From Opitutia bacterium (GTDB lineage Bacteria > Verrucomicrobiota > Verrucomicrobiia > Opitutales > Opitutaceae): a DNA stretch of 55,274 nucleotides. The stretch's first letter is position 1. Each line of letters opens with the position of its first letter. The notes beneath the pieces were generated by a model. The model had not been told where the DNA came from, did not search any database, and saw only the letters and a program-made list of their open reading frames with translations. Shown piece by piece: positions 27,200 through 36,001 of the stretch. A program made the position numbers and the translations under genes. Location: positions 1-55,274 of the forward strand of contig CANJIU010000062.1 in assembly GCA_947474365.1 (NCBI GenBank). Reading direction: 5' to 3'.

Positions 27200-28618
27200 A
27201 TGAACACCGGTAAAATCGTTCAGGTCATCGGCCCCGTCGTTGACGTCCAGTTCGGCGAAAACGCCATCCCTCCGATCTATCAGGCTCTCACGATCGACTT
27301 CACCGCCGCAGGCGTGAAACAGCAGCTGACCCTGGAGATCCAGCAGCATCTTGGCGGCGGCGTCGCGCGCGCCATCGCAATGTCCTCTTCCGAGGGACTG
27401 GTCCGCGGTATGCCCGTCATCGATACGGGTGCACCGATTTCGGTTCCGGTCGGCGCCGGCGTGCTCGGCCGCATCTTCGACGTTTGCGGCAACACGGTCG
27501 ACGGCAAGGGGCCGGTCAAGTTCGATAAGAAGTATCCGATTCATCGCGCCGCTCCGGCGCTCGTCGACCAGGACACGAAGGCCAACATTCTTGAGACCGG
27601 CATCAAGGTCATCGATCTTATCGCCCCCTTCACCAAGGGCGGCAAGGTCGGCGCCTTCGGCGGTGCCGGCGTCGGCAAGACTGTCGTGATCATGGAGCTG
27701 ATCAACAACATCGCCAAGGCCCACGGCGGCTACTCGGTGTTTGCCGGGGTAGGGGAGCGTTCGCGTGAAGGCAACGACCTCTATCACGAAATGTCGGAAG
27801 CTGGAGTCATCGATCAAAAGGACCTCTCCAAGTCCAAGGTCGCGCTGGTCTACGGCCAGATGAACGAGCCGCCGGGCGCTCGTATGCGCGTCGCCCTCTC
27901 GGCGCTCGCGATGACGGAATATTTCCGCGACGAAAAGAACCAGGACGTGCTGCTCTTCGTCGACAACATCTTCCGCTTTTCCCAAGCTGGTTCCGAGGTG
28001 TCTGCGCTCCTCGGTCGCTCACCGTCGGCGGTCGGATATCAACCGACGCTCGCCAACGAAATGGGCCTCCTCCAGGAACGCATCACGTCGACCAAGAAGG
28101 GTTCCATTACGTCGTTCCAAGCGGTCTATGTGCCCGCAGACGATTTGACCGACCCGGCACCCGCCAACACGTTTGCGCACCTTGATTCCACCATCGTGCT
28201 GGAGCGCTCCATCGCTGAGCTCGGAATTTATCCCGCGGTCGACCCGCTCTCATCCGTCTCGAAGGCGCTTCAGGCCGATATCGTCGGTGAGGAGCACTAC
28301 AAGGTGGCCCGCGAAGTTCAGCGGGTGCTGCAACGGTATAAGGATCTTCAGGACATCATCGCAATCCTCGGTCTGGACGAGCTCTCTCCGGAGGACAAAC
28401 AGACCGTCTATCGTGCCCGCAAGATTCAGCGGTTCCTTTCGCAACCTTTTGCGGTTGCCGAAGTGTTCACGGGTTCGCCCGGCAAGTACGTCTCGGTCAA
28501 GGAGACAGTCCGGGGCTTCAAAATGATCCTCGATGGTCAGCTCGACGACGTGAACGAGGGCGACTTCTACATGAAAGGCGGCATCGATGAGGTGCTCGCT
28601 GCTTCCAAGAAGGCCTGA
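27200..28618 (+). CDS. atpD: ATP synthase subunit beta
   Basis: Catalytic subunit of F1, 472 residues. The P-loop GGAGVGKT is near residue 153-160, the catalytic glutamate is in GVGERSREGNDLY, Walker B is VLLFVDNIFRF, and the DELSEED-equivalent loop reads LGLDELSPEDKQTV. All are intact and the length is normal. atpC starts 5 nt after the stop. Confidence 0.98.
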   Translation: MNTGKIVQVIGPVVDVQFGENAIPPIYQALTIDFTAAGVKQQLTLEIQQHLGGGVARAIAMSSSEGLVRGMPVIDTGAPISVPVGAGVLGRIFDVCGNTVDGKGPVKFDKKYPIHRAAPALVDQDTKANILETGIKVIDLIAPFTKGGKVGAFGGAGVGKTVVIMELINNIAKAHGGYSVFAGVGERSREGNDLYHEMSEAGVIDQKDLSKSKVALVYGQMNEPPGARMRVALSALAMTEYFRDEKNQDVLLFVDNIFRFSQAGSEVSALLGRSPSAVGYQPTLANEMGLLQERITSTKKGSITSFQAVYVPADDLTDPAPANTFAHLDSTIVLERSIAELGIYPAVDPLSSVSKALQADIVGEEHYKVAREVQRVLQRYKDLQDIIAILGLDELSPEDKQTVYRARKIQRFLSQPFAVAEVFTGSPGKYVSVKETVRGFKMILDGQLDDVNEGDFYMKGGIDEVLAASKKA

Positions 28619-28623
28619 CCATT

Positions 28624-29031
28624 ATGCCGCTGACCCTCGAAATCGTAACACCCGACGCTCGTGTTTATTCCGACACGATTGACACGGTCGTCATTCCGAC
28701 GGTCGAAGGCGAAGTTGGCATCCTGCCAGGCCACATCCCGCTTCTGACTCAGATCGAGCACGGCGAACTCCGCGTCACGAAAGGAAATGAAACGGTCTTT
28801 CTCGCCGTGAGCGGTGGATTCGCCGAAGTTGAGGGCGACCGGGTTCACGTCTTGGCCGAACACGCGATCTCAGAGGAGAAAATCGATGAGAAGGGCGTGG
28901 AAGAAGCATTGAAGCGGGCTGAACGGGAACTGGATGATGCCAAGCACCTCGATCCTCAGCAGTACGAACATCTCCAGAGCTTGGTGCGCTACTCGGGTGT
29001 CCAGCTCGCGGTCAAACGCCGTCGCCGCTAA
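28624..29031 (+). CDS. atpC: ATP synthase subunit epsilon
   Basis: Rotor and inhibitory subunit of 135 residues. The N-terminal beta sandwich (PLTLEIVTPDARVYSDTIDTVVIPTVEGEVGILPGHIPLLT) and two C-terminal helices (KIDEKGVEEALKRAERELDD...) are present. It is the last gene of the operon and is followed within 20 nt by a strong terminator. Confidence 0.96.
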   Translation: MPLTLEIVTPDARVYSDTIDTVVIPTVEGEVGILPGHIPLLTQIEHGELRVTKGNETVFLAVSGGFAEVEGDRVHVLAEHAISEEKIDEKGVEEALKRAERELDDAKHLDPQQYEHLQSLVRYSGVQLAVKRRRR

Positions 29032-29049
29032 ACCAATCACTTCGTTCTC

Positions 29050-29085
29050 AGGCCCGAATTCCTTCCAGCGTTCGGGCCTTTTTCT
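29050..29085 (+). terminator. Terminator of the atp operon
   Basis: AGGCCCGAA and TTCGGGCCT form a 9-bp perfect stem around a 13-nt loop, followed by a T-rich run (TTTTTCTT). It lies 18 nt after the atpC stop and ends the eight-gene operon. Confidence 0.9.
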
Positions 29086-29134
29086 TGCACCTCCAGTGAA
29101 ACCGAGTCTCATTAACCCCGTCTAACGCGTTTGT

Positions 29135-29386
29135 ATGAGCCATCCCCCGTTCAACCCTCTCCTGCCGCTGTGCCAGCTTCCGGCTGGAGCACGTGGGCGG
29201 GTAAGGCAATTGACCGGTAACACCGATTTCTGCCAGCGCGTGAGAGAAATGGGATTTGGGGAATCCGCGTTTGTCACGAAGGTATGTGGAGCAGGACCCT
29301 TCATCTGTCAGGTCAACGGCAACCGAATCGCACTCAGCCACGGGGCGGCAATGTGCATCATGGTCGAACCACTGGGCGGACGTTAA
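29135..29386 (+). CDS. feoA: FeoA-domain protein 1
   Basis: Small SH3-like cytoplasmic protein of 83 residues of the ferrous-iron uptake system. The FeoA core is LCQLPAGARGRVRQLTGN...FCQRVREMGFGESAFVTKV..GPFICQVNGNRIALSHGAAMCIMVEP. It is followed 19 nt later by a second, shorter feoA and then feoB. It starts 103 nt after atpC, beyond the terminator, so it has its own promoter. Confidence 0.9.
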   Translation: MSHPPFNPLLPLCQLPAGARGRVRQLTGNTDFCQRVREMGFGESAFVTKVCGAGPFICQVNGNRIALSHGAAMCIMVEPLGGR

Positions 29387-29405
29387 CGTCTCCGCCTATC
29401 GCCCG

Positions 29406-29633
29406 ATGAAGTTGTCCGAACTTTCCGTCGGCGCCACCGCTGTCGTTCGTGAGGTCCCGCAGACCGGTTCAGGGTTTGTTCGCCTGCGTGAAATGGGTCT
29501 CCTCAACGGCACACGCGTCACCCTCATCCGCACGGCACCCATGGGTGATCCCCTTGAATTCAAGCTGCGCGGCTACCATCTGACTCTGCGCAAGACCGAA
29601 GCGGATCTCATCATCGTCGAACCTGCCAACTAG
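29406..29633 (+). CDS. feoA: FeoA-domain protein 2
   Basis: Second FeoA-like protein, 75 residues from the ATG at 29406: MKLSELSVGATAVVREVP, VRLREMGLLNGTRVTLIRTAPMGDPLEFKLRGYHLTLRKTEADLIIVEP. It is closer to the family consensus than the first copy. It ends 1 nt before the feoB start, so it is tightly coupled with it. FeoA proteins are thought to regulate FeoB at its cytoplasmic side. Confidence 0.93.
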   Translation: MKLSELSVGATAVVREVPQTGSGFVRLREMGLLNGTRVTLIRTAPMGDPLEFKLRGYHLTLRKTEADLIIVEPAN

Positions 29634-29634
29634 C

Positions 29635-31758
29635 ATGGCGCTTCCCGCCCATATCTCACAGCGGACGAATACGCCGAATTCCCGCCCACCGATCTATGCT
29701 TTGGTTGGGAATCCGAACTGCGGGAAAAGCACCCTCTTCAATTCGCTCACCGGCCTGAAACAAAAGGTCGGCAACTATCCCGGGGTGACCGTGGAAAAAA
29801 AAATTGGCACGGCCTATTCCCAACATGGCCAGCCAATCACCGTCATCGATCTGCCCGGCGCGTATTCACTCGCAGCCCGCTCTCCTGACGAAGCAGTTAC
29901 ACGCGATGTGCTACTCGGCCGCCGCGCCGATACCGCCCAACCGGACCGAATTCTCTGCATCGTCGATGCCACCAACCTAGAACGAAACCTCTACCTTGTT
30001 CACCAGATTCTCGATCTCGGTCGCCCTGTGATCCTCGTGCTGAACATGATGGACCTTGCCGCTGCCGCCGGACTCGATATCCGCGTCGCCCGGCTCGAAC
30101 AGGAGCTTGGGATACCCGTGATCGCGTGCGAGGCAGTCAACGGACGCGGCATCATCGATCTCAAACTCGCAATGAGCCGCGCCGATCTCCCTCTCTCTCG
30201 GCACGCGTGGGGTATTCCGGCGCCCATCGCCTCAGCGGTCACCGAAATCCAGGCTTCCCTGACCGCGAACGACGGAAAATCACCGCTCATCGCACGGGCA
30301 GAAGCCTTGCTGCTCCTGACTGACCAAGACTCGGTCCGCGTGGCGGGTTCAACGCCCCTCCATCCGCGTACAAACGAGATCCTGAAATCCTGGCAAACAC
30401 GCTGGGCCGGCGAGGGAACCGACTGGGCGGGTGCGCTCGTCAACTCCCGCTACGACGCCATCTCTCGGATCGCCGCCGATACCGTGGTCCAAACCGGCCA
30501 GACCGGCCCGACCATTTCTGATCAAATCGACGCCTTTGCCACGCATCCCCTGTGGGGCTGGCTCACGCTCGCAGCGGTGATGACGCTGCTGTTTCTCAGC
30601 ATCTTCACCCTCGCGGAATATCCGATGAATTTCATCGATGACCGTGTCGCCGCCTTCAGCACTTGGATAAAGGCGGTCATGCCCGCCGGCGATCTCCGTG
30701 ATCTGATCACCGACGGCGCGATCGGTGGCGTTGGTGGCGTCATCGTCTTTCTCCCTCAAATTCTCATATTGTTTTTTTTCATCGGGCTGCTTGAGAGTAC
30801 GGGCTACATGGCCCGTGCGGCCTTCATCATGGATCGGCTGATGAGCCGGGTTGGACTTAACGGAAAAAGTTTCATTCCCCTCCTCAGTTCCTATGCGTGC
30901 GCCATTCCCGGCATCATGGCCACCCGGACGATCGAGGACGCGAAGGACCGCCTGGTGACCATTCTCGTCGCCCCGCTGATGAGCTGTTCCGCGCGCCTCC
31001 CGGTGTATCTTCTCATGATCGCCGCGCTGGTGCCGGGAGATCGCGTCCCCGTTCTGACCAAAGTCGGTTTGATGTTGTTGATGTATGCTCTCGGGACCTT
31101 TGGCGCCTTTGGCTTTGCCTGGATTTTCAAGCGCACGCTGCTCAAGGGGGCTCCTCCGATGATGATCATGGAACTCCCGCCCTACCGGTTTCCCGGCATG
31201 AAGGACGTGGTCTTTCACATGCTGGAGAGAGCCTGGATTTTCCTCCGTCGCGCGGGCACCGTCATTCTTGGAATCAGCATCGTACTTTGGTTCCTCTCCA
31301 GCTATCCGAAGGCCCCCGACAACGCCACGCCACAACAACAGATGGCCGGGAGCTTTGCCGGTCAGGCGGGGCATCTTCTAGAGCCGTTAATCAAACCGCT
31401 AGGTTTCGACTGGCAGATTGGCATCGGACTCATCACGTCTTTTGCCGCCCGCGAGGTCTTCGTCTCGACGATGGGGGTGGTTTTCAACGCCGAATCCGCC
31501 AAAGACGACACCACGTCGCTGCGTCAGGCTCTTCTTGCCGCCCGCTGGCCCGACGGGCGGGTGCTTTTCACCCCACTCGTCTGCCTCAGCCTGATGATTT
31601 TCTACGTGTTTGCGATGCAGTGCGTGAGCACGGTGGCCGTCGTACGCCGTGAAACAAACTCCTGGAAGTGGCCGCTCTTCCAAATCGCCTATCTAACCGG
31701 CACGGCGTGGGTCGTCACATTCATTGTCTTTCAGTCCGGCCGCGCGCTCGGCTTCTGA
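29635..31758 (+). CDS. feoB: Ferrous iron transporter FeoB
   Basis: Inner-membrane Fe(II) transporter of 707 residues. The N-terminal G domain has G1 GNPNCGKST (residues 25-33), the G2 region GVTVEKKIG, G3 DLPGAYSL and G4 NMMDL. A helical GDI domain and membrane region with two Gate motifs follow. The Gate 1 segment around LLESTGYMARAAFIMDRLMSRVGLNGKSFIPLLSSYACAIPGIMATRTIED is typical. It is in an operon with two feoA genes upstream and a Cys-rich small protein 7 nt downstream. Confidence 0.97.
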   Translation: MALPAHISQRTNTPNSRPPIYALVGNPNCGKSTLFNSLTGLKQKVGNYPGVTVEKKIGTAYSQHGQPITVIDLPGAYSLAARSPDEAVTRDVLLGRRADTAQPDRILCIVDATNLERNLYLVHQILDLGRPVILVLNMMDLAAAAGLDIRVARLEQELGIPVIACEAVNGRGIIDLKLAMSRADLPLSRHAWGIPAPIASAVTEIQASLTANDGKSPLIARAEALLLLTDQDSVRVAGSTPLHPRTNEILKSWQTRWAGEGTDWAGALVNSRYDAISRIAADTVVQTGQTGPTISDQIDAFATHPLWGWLTLAAVMTLLFLSIFTLAEYPMNFIDDRVAAFSTWIKAVMPAGDLRDLITDGAIGGVGGVIVFLPQILILFFFIGLLESTGYMARAAFIMDRLMSRVGLNGKSFIPLLSSYACAIPGIMATRTIEDAKDRLVTILVAPLMSCSARLPVYLLMIAALVPGDRVPVLTKVGLMLLMYALGTFGAFGFAWIFKRTLLKGAPPMMIMELPPYRFPGMKDVVFHMLERAWIFLRRAGTVILGISIVLWFLSSYPKAPDNATPQQQMAGSFAGQAGHLLEPLIKPLGFDWQIGIGLITSFAAREVFVSTMGVVFNAESAKDDTTSLRQALLAARWPDGRVLFTPLVCLSLMIFYVFAMQCVSTVAVVRRETNSWKWPLFQIAYLTGTAWVVTFIVFQSGRALGF

Positions 31759-31765
31759 TTTTCCG

Positions 31766-31921
31766 ATGTCGCCCGAAATCCAAACTGTCGTATCCTTGGC
31801 GATCGTCGCCATCGCCGCACTCGGATTGATTGGGCGGGCCATCGCGAAACGACGGAAACCCGGCTGTGGCGGCGATTGCGGTTGCGCGACCAAAGACGTT
31901 CGTTCGAAGATGAAACTTTAA
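31766..31921 (+). CDS. FeoB-associated Cys-rich membrane protein
   Basis: Protein of 51 residues with one transmembrane helix (VVSLAIVAIAALGLIGRAIA) and then a short Cys motif, KRRKPGCGGDCGCATK. This matches the small FeoB-associated Cys-rich family in size, layout and gene position (7 nt after feoB). The ATG at 31766 is preferred to one at 31724 that overlaps feoB. Function is not established; metal handling at the FeoB pore is often suggested. Confidence 0.85.
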   Translation: MSPEIQTVVSLAIVAIAALGLIGRAIAKRRKPGCGGDCGCATKDVRSKMKL

Positions 31922-31964
31922 TTTTGTTTCGCCAACCGTTGGTTCTTAGCGCAGCGAAAACCCC

Positions 31965-32750
31965 ATGGAAGTCATCATTCGTGATTCGGCCGAAACCGGC
32001 TGTGTGCTCGGAGCAAAAATCATCGCCAACGTCGTTCGCGATAAGCCTGGCGCCGTACTCGGACTTGCCACCGGCCGCACGCCTTTGCGCCTCTATCAGG
32101 AATTGATCCGACTTCACCGTGAAGAGGGCCTTGATTTCAGTCAGGTCACGACGTTCAACCTCGACGAATACGTCGGGCTGCCCGGCACCCACGTGCAGTC
32201 TTATCGGCATTTCATGCAGGAAAATCTTTTCCGGCACATCAACATCGATGTGCGCCGCACCCACGTGCCCAACGGAATCGCGACGGACCTTCATGCCGAA
32301 TGCCGCACCTACGAGGACAAAATTGTCGCCGCCGGCGGGATCGACATCCAATTGCTGGGCTTGGGCCGCAACGGCCACATCGGGTTCAACGAACCGACCG
32401 GTTCGCTCCGTTCGCGGACTTGGATCAAGATTCTCTCGGAGCAGACGCTGAAGGACAACAGTGATGTCTTCGGATCGCTCGCCGCGATGCCCAAGCACGC
32501 ACTCACGATGGGCATTGGCACAATCCTTGATGCGCGCCGCTGCCTGCTGCTCGCCTTTGGTCCGGCGAAAGTCCGCGCGGTGGAACACATGGTGGAGGGA
32601 CCGCTGGCCGCAATTTGTCCGGGATCCGCACTGCAGCTGCATCCTCGGGCCACGGTGATTCTCGACGAAAATTCCGCGGCCGGCCTTCACTACGCCGATC
32701 ACTACCGCTGGATCGACTCGCACAAATTCGACTGGCAGCGGCCAAAGTGA
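31965..32750 (+). CDS. nagB: Glucosamine-6-phosphate deaminase
   Basis: Converts glucosamine-6-phosphate to fructose-6-phosphate and ammonia, the last step of amino-sugar breakdown. It has 261 residues, with LGLATGRTPLRLYQEL, the catalytic NLDEYVGLP region, the active-site segment LGLGRNGHIGFNEPTGSL and ALTMGIGTILDAR. Its stop codon directly abuts that of the convergent MFS gene, leaving no space for a separate terminator. No nagA or transporter for amino sugars is next to it. Confidence 0.96.
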   Translation: MEVIIRDSAETGCVLGAKIIANVVRDKPGAVLGLATGRTPLRLYQELIRLHREEGLDFSQVTTFNLDEYVGLPGTHVQSYRHFMQENLFRHINIDVRRTHVPNGIATDLHAECRTYEDKIVAAGGIDIQLLGLGRNGHIGFNEPTGSLRSRTWIKILSEQTLKDNSDVFGSLAAMPKHALTMGIGTILDARRCLLLAFGPAKVRAVEHMVEGPLAAICPGSALQLHPRATVILDENSAAGLHYADHYRWIDSHKFDWQRPK

Positions 32751-34037
32751 TTACACAGCGATGGGCGCCGTGCGGTGACGGCCGATGGGCAGCACCCCGA
32801 TTGCCGTAATGACGCACAGCGCACCTGCGCCGATGAACGCCGGCGCGTAGGTCCCAAATTGTGTCCGGATCGCACCGGCCCCAAACGTGGCGAAGGCGGC
32901 ACCCACCTGATGGCTGGCCGCCACCCAGCCGAATACGATGGTCGCCTTTTCCCGTCCAAAGACCTCGGCCGTGAGCCGCACGGTCGGCGGTACGGTGGCA
33001 ATCCAGTCGAGCCCATAAAACACCGCAAATACGCCGAGCCCCGCCGTTGGCCCGAGCAGCGCTTGGGGCAGAAACATCAGCGAGAGCCCGCGCAAGCCAT
33101 AATAACCGAAGAGCAGATACCGACAATTGTACCGATCGCTGAGCCAGCCGGAAGCCGTCGTGCCGACGAGATCGAAGAGCCCCATCAGCGCCAGCAGACC
33201 CGCCGCCCTCACCTCCGGGATTCCGCAGTCGAAGGCTGCCGAAATCAGGTGCGTGCCGATGAGACCGTTCGTGCTCGCCCCACACACGAAAAACGATGCT
33301 GCGAGCAGCCAGAAGTCGCGCTCGCGGACTGCTTCCGCCAGCACCGCCAGGGCACGGGTCGCCGGATTCCCCCTGCTTGCATCGGTTGTCACATCAATCG
33401 GATCCGGCGCGCCCGCCTCACCGTAGGGTCGCAGGCCGACCGCCTTGGGATCATCCCGCATCCACCACCAAATCACCGGTGCGATCATCGCCGTCACGAC
33501 CGCGACAATCAGCGGTGCCGCGCGCCAGCCTCGTTCCGTCACGGCCGCCGCCAGCGCGGGCAGGAACACGAGTTGCCCCGTCGCGGTGCTCGCCGTCAAC
33601 ACCCCCATGACCAGTCCCCGCCGCTCCGTGAACCAGCGGTTCGCCACCGCCGCGCCCAGCACTGTCGCCGCCAGGCCCGATCCCATACCAACCACCAAAC
33701 CCCAGAGAACCACAAATTGCCAATAGCTCGTTGCCAGCATGGAAAGTCCGTAGCCGATGCTGAGCAGCGCCATCGCGGCCACCATGGTCCGGCGTAATCC
33801 AAAATTCTGATACAGCGCGGCGGCAATCGGACCAATCAGGCCGTAGAGGAAAATATTAATCGAGACAATCGATGACACCTTGGCGCGGCTCCACTGGAAC
33901 TCGTTGCCAAAGGGCAGCAATATTACCCCGGGCGCGGCCCGTGCACCGGCGGCAACCAGCAAAGTGACAAACGTCACCGCGGCCGCGATCCACGCATAAT
34001 GCAGCGGAAAACCGGATCGGGGGGCGTGCTCGTTCAT
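32751..34037 (-). CDS. MFS transporter
   Basis: Major facilitator protein of 428 residues from the ATG at 34037, with about 12 transmembrane helices. The motif between helices 2 and 3 reads GPIAAALYQNFGLRRTM, and the MFS-like SGWLSDRYNCRYLLFGYY motif lies between helices 8 and 9. General layout and WFTERRGLVMGVLTAS resemble the monocarboxylate/oxalate-formate branch of MFS. The substrate cannot be assigned. An upstream ATG at 34088 would add 17 residues. Confidence 0.85.
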   Translation of the reverse strand: MNEHAPRSGFPLHYAWIAAAVTFVTLLVAAGARAAPGVILLPFGNEFQWSRAKVSSIVSINIFLYGLIGPIAAALYQNFGLRRTMVAAMALLSIGYGLSMLATSYWQFVVLWGLVVGMGSGLAATVLGAAVANRWFTERRGLVMGVLTASTATGQLVFLPALAAAVTERGWRAAPLIVAVVTAMIAPVIWWWMRDDPKAVGLRPYGEAGAPDPIDVTTDASRGNPATRALAVLAEAVRERDFWLLAASFFVCGASTNGLIGTHLISAAFDCGIPEVRAAGLLALMGLFDLVGTTASGWLSDRYNCRYLLFGYYGLRGLSLMFLPQALLGPTAGLGVFAVFYGLDWIATVPPTVRLTAEVFGREKATIVFGWVAASHQVGAAFATFGAGAIRTQFGTYAPAFIGAGALCVITAIGVLPIGRHRTAPIAV

Positions 34038-34172
34038 CCTGAGGTTGACGCTGCCTGCTGCCTCTGGTCCTCGCAAGTCGGACAACAACTATGCCGGGCG
34101 CTTTTCCGTGAACTGTTCCGCTCTTCCGCTGCTGGCGCGTTCCGTCCGAACACCAGCCGCGCAGCTGCGTCT
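34038..34172. other. Gap between MFS and VOC genes
   Basis: These 135 nt separate two minus-strand genes and presumably contain the MFS promoter. I see no terminator, hairpin or reading frame with coding character. Confidence 0.4.
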
Positions 34173-34562
34173 CTACGGCCGGACCTCGCTCATCAATCCG
34201 ACGAGGTTGCCGTCGGGATCCTTCACAAAGGCCGTCCACAATTCGTGATCAGGCATCCGCGCGACCATCCGCGGATCGTGCCCGTTGGTGGCGCCGCGCG
34301 TTAGGACCGCGGCATGCGTCGGTGCGAGATCGGCGACCTTGAAATAGAGGATTGAATTTCCACCCACCGTGCCGGCCCCCTGCGGTGTGGTCAGCATCAG
34401 TCGGACGGAACCGGCGAGCAGAAACGCGAGATTCGGTCCGGCGCTGAAGAGAAACTTCAACCCAAGCACGTCGCGATAAAACACCGTGGCCTTTGTGACA
34501 TCGCTGACGGTGATCGCGATTTGGCCGATTTCAGAAAGGGTGGGGGAGGGCACGACGCTCAT
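34173..34562 (-). CDS. VOC (glyoxalase-fold) protein
   Basis: Single vicinal-oxygen-chelate domain protein of 129 residues from the ATG at 34562. It begins IGQIAITVSDVTKATVFYRDVLGLKFLF and ends LWTAFVKDPDGNLVGLMSEV, the paired beta-alpha-beta modules of the fold. Members bind a divalent metal and include glyoxalases, dioxygenases and resistance proteins. The substrate here is unknown. A longer frame to 34808 has no VOC sequence and is rejected. Confidence 0.87.
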   Translation of the reverse strand: MSVVPSPTLSEIGQIAITVSDVTKATVFYRDVLGLKFLFSAGPNLAFLLAGSVRLMLTTPQGAGTVGGNSILYFKVADLAPTHAAVLTRGATNGHDPRMVARMPDHELWTAFVKDPDGNLVGLMSEVRP

Positions 34563-34638
34563 GGGAACAAGAGGGGGTCGCGGTAGGCTTGAATCGAGAG
34601 CCGCAGCTGTCGAGGGAGAGTTGGAATCTCGCCGTCGG

Positions 34639-35268
34639 TCAACGAGCCCAGTGCCATAGGAAATCCACCGTCTCGACCCCGAAAATCGCGATGGCGGAAA
34701 AGAAGGCCACACTGGCGACCGTGCCGAGATATCCGCCCATGATGAATATGCCGTCGCGCTCAAGCAGCCCTCCGGCCATGAGCATGATGCCCCACGCCGG
34801 AACGGCATTGCTGAACGGCACGGGCAGGGGCAGCAGCAGCAGCGCAGCGCAAATCACGATTGGCACGGCGTGCAGTTGTTCCAGACGGGGCGAAGCCGTG
34901 ATCCACAGCAACCGTGGCCGCAGCAGGCGTTCGAACCCGAGGATGATTTTTTGGGTAAGACTGAAAACCCGTGCAAACACCGCCGGTGGCAGGTGTGTGT
35001 CCAGCAGCCGTCGCGGCAACCAGGGTTTTGCGCCCAGCGCGAGGCGCGCACCGATGATCGCGATGATCAATCCGAACGGAGTCGACAGGCCGGGCAGCGG
35101 CACCGGCGTGCAAAAGGGCAGGGCGAGCAGCATCACGAGCAGCACGTAGCCTCGCCCTTGCAGCAGTCCGATCACCTCGCGGAGCGTCACCGTCTCTACA
35201 ACGAACTCGCGCAGAATCATCGCAAACTCTTCGGAGAGTTTGCGTGGATGCGCCGGATCGGGTGGCAC
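34639..35268 (-). CDS. ExoD-family membrane protein
   Basis: Membrane protein of the ExoD family, about 209 residues from a GTG at 35268. It has the family opening KLSEEFAMILREFVVETVTLREVIGLLQGRGYVLLVMLLALPFCTPVPLPGLSTPFGLIIAIIGARLALG, with PWLPRRLL next, and four or five hydrophobic helices. The N-terminal LSEEF segment is usual in the family, so an ATG at 35220 (MILREF) looks too late. ATGs at 35328 or 35355 would overlap queE. ExoD was linked to exopolysaccharide and alkaline tolerance in rhizobia; the molecular role is unknown. Confidence 0.8.
   Translation of the reverse strand: MPPDPAHPRKLSEEFAMILREFVVETVTLREVIGLLQGRGYVLLVMLLALPFCTPVPLPGLSTPFGLIIAIIGARLALGAKPWLPRRLLDTHLPPAVFARVFSLTQKIILGFERLLRPRLLWITASPRLEQLHAVPIVICAALLLLPLPVPFSNAVPAWGIMLMAGGLLERDGIFIMGGYLGTVASVAFFSAIAIFGVETVDFLWHWAR
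35221..35244. repeat. Perfect 10-bp inverted repeat near exoD start
   Basis: CGCAAACTCT and AGAGTTTGCG form a perfect 10-bp stem with a TCGG loop on the plus strand (CCGA on the minus strand). It lies directly upstream of the ATG at 35220 and, if the gene starts earlier, within its coding part. No T-run follows, so it is not a normal terminator. Confidence 0.6.
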
Positions 35269-35305
35269 GATTACACTCGGCCCGGGCTGGCCCCCCGGGG
35301 CGCTG

Positions 35306-36001
35306 TTACGTGCCGCGTTTGTTGCCATACAGCTCGATGTGCAGGCGGTGCGCATAACGGTAGCCGCGCGCCTTGCACAGTTCCCCGAGCCACGCGGCCC
35401 GCCCGCGCATTTTTTCCAAAGTGATCGCCTCCGGCATCAACAGCACCTTGTGGCGCGGGATTTCGCGATGCAACGCCGCCAGCATGTGCTCGAGTTCCTC
35501 GATGTCCTCGGGACGCGCGACGACGAACTTGAATTGATACGGATACCGGTCGATCCACGCGCGAACCACCTCGGGTTGCCAGCGCGTGGCCTCGTGCTTG
35601 CGGCGCCACGCCACGTGCTCGACGGGATCAGGTGCGGAATTGAGCAGCTTCGGCGAGAGCGATGCCAGGTCGCAGGCGATGCCGTCCGGGGCCACGGTCG
35701 CCGCGGTCTCGATCGTGATATGCCGTCCGGTCGCCCGGATTTCCGTCGCGAGCGCGTGAATGTCTTTCGCAATCATCGGTTCGCCGCCGGTCAGCACCGC
35801 ATGCCGGGTCGACGGGTGGGCCTCCACGGCCGCGACAATCTGAGCGACGGTGCGGACTTCGCCTTCGGGATTCCACGACGCGTAGGGCGTATCGCACCAC
35901 GCGCAACGGAGGTTGCAGCCGCTGGTGCGCACAAAGACCGACGGCACGCCTGTCAGTTCACCTTCGCCCTGCAACGAATGGAATATTTCGGAAATGAGCA
36001 T
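35306..36001 (-). CDS. queE: 7-carboxy-7-deazaguanine synthase
   Basis: Radical SAM enzyme of the queuosine/7-deazaguanine pathway that contracts 6-carboxytetrahydropterin to 7-carboxy-7-deazaguanine. It has 231 residues. The start MLISEIFHSLQGEG is typical, with the cluster motif Cys29-x3-Cys33-x2-Cys36 (CNLRCAWC) and GGEPM. Its ATG overlaps the queC stop (TGATG), so they are coupled. A longer frame reaching 36154 lies inside queC and is rejected. queD and queF are not in the window. Confidence 0.95.
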   Translation of the reverse strand: MLISEIFHSLQGEGELTGVPSVFVRTSGCNLRCAWCDTPYASWNPEGEVRTVAQIVAAVEAHPSTRHAVLTGGEPMIAKDIHALATEIRATGRHITIETAATVAPDGIACDLASLSPKLLNSAPDPVEHVAWRRKHEATRWQPEVVRAWIDRYPYQFKFVVARPEDIEELEHMLAALHREIPRHKVLLMPEAITLEKMRGRAAWLGELCKARGYRYAHRLHIELYGNKRGT

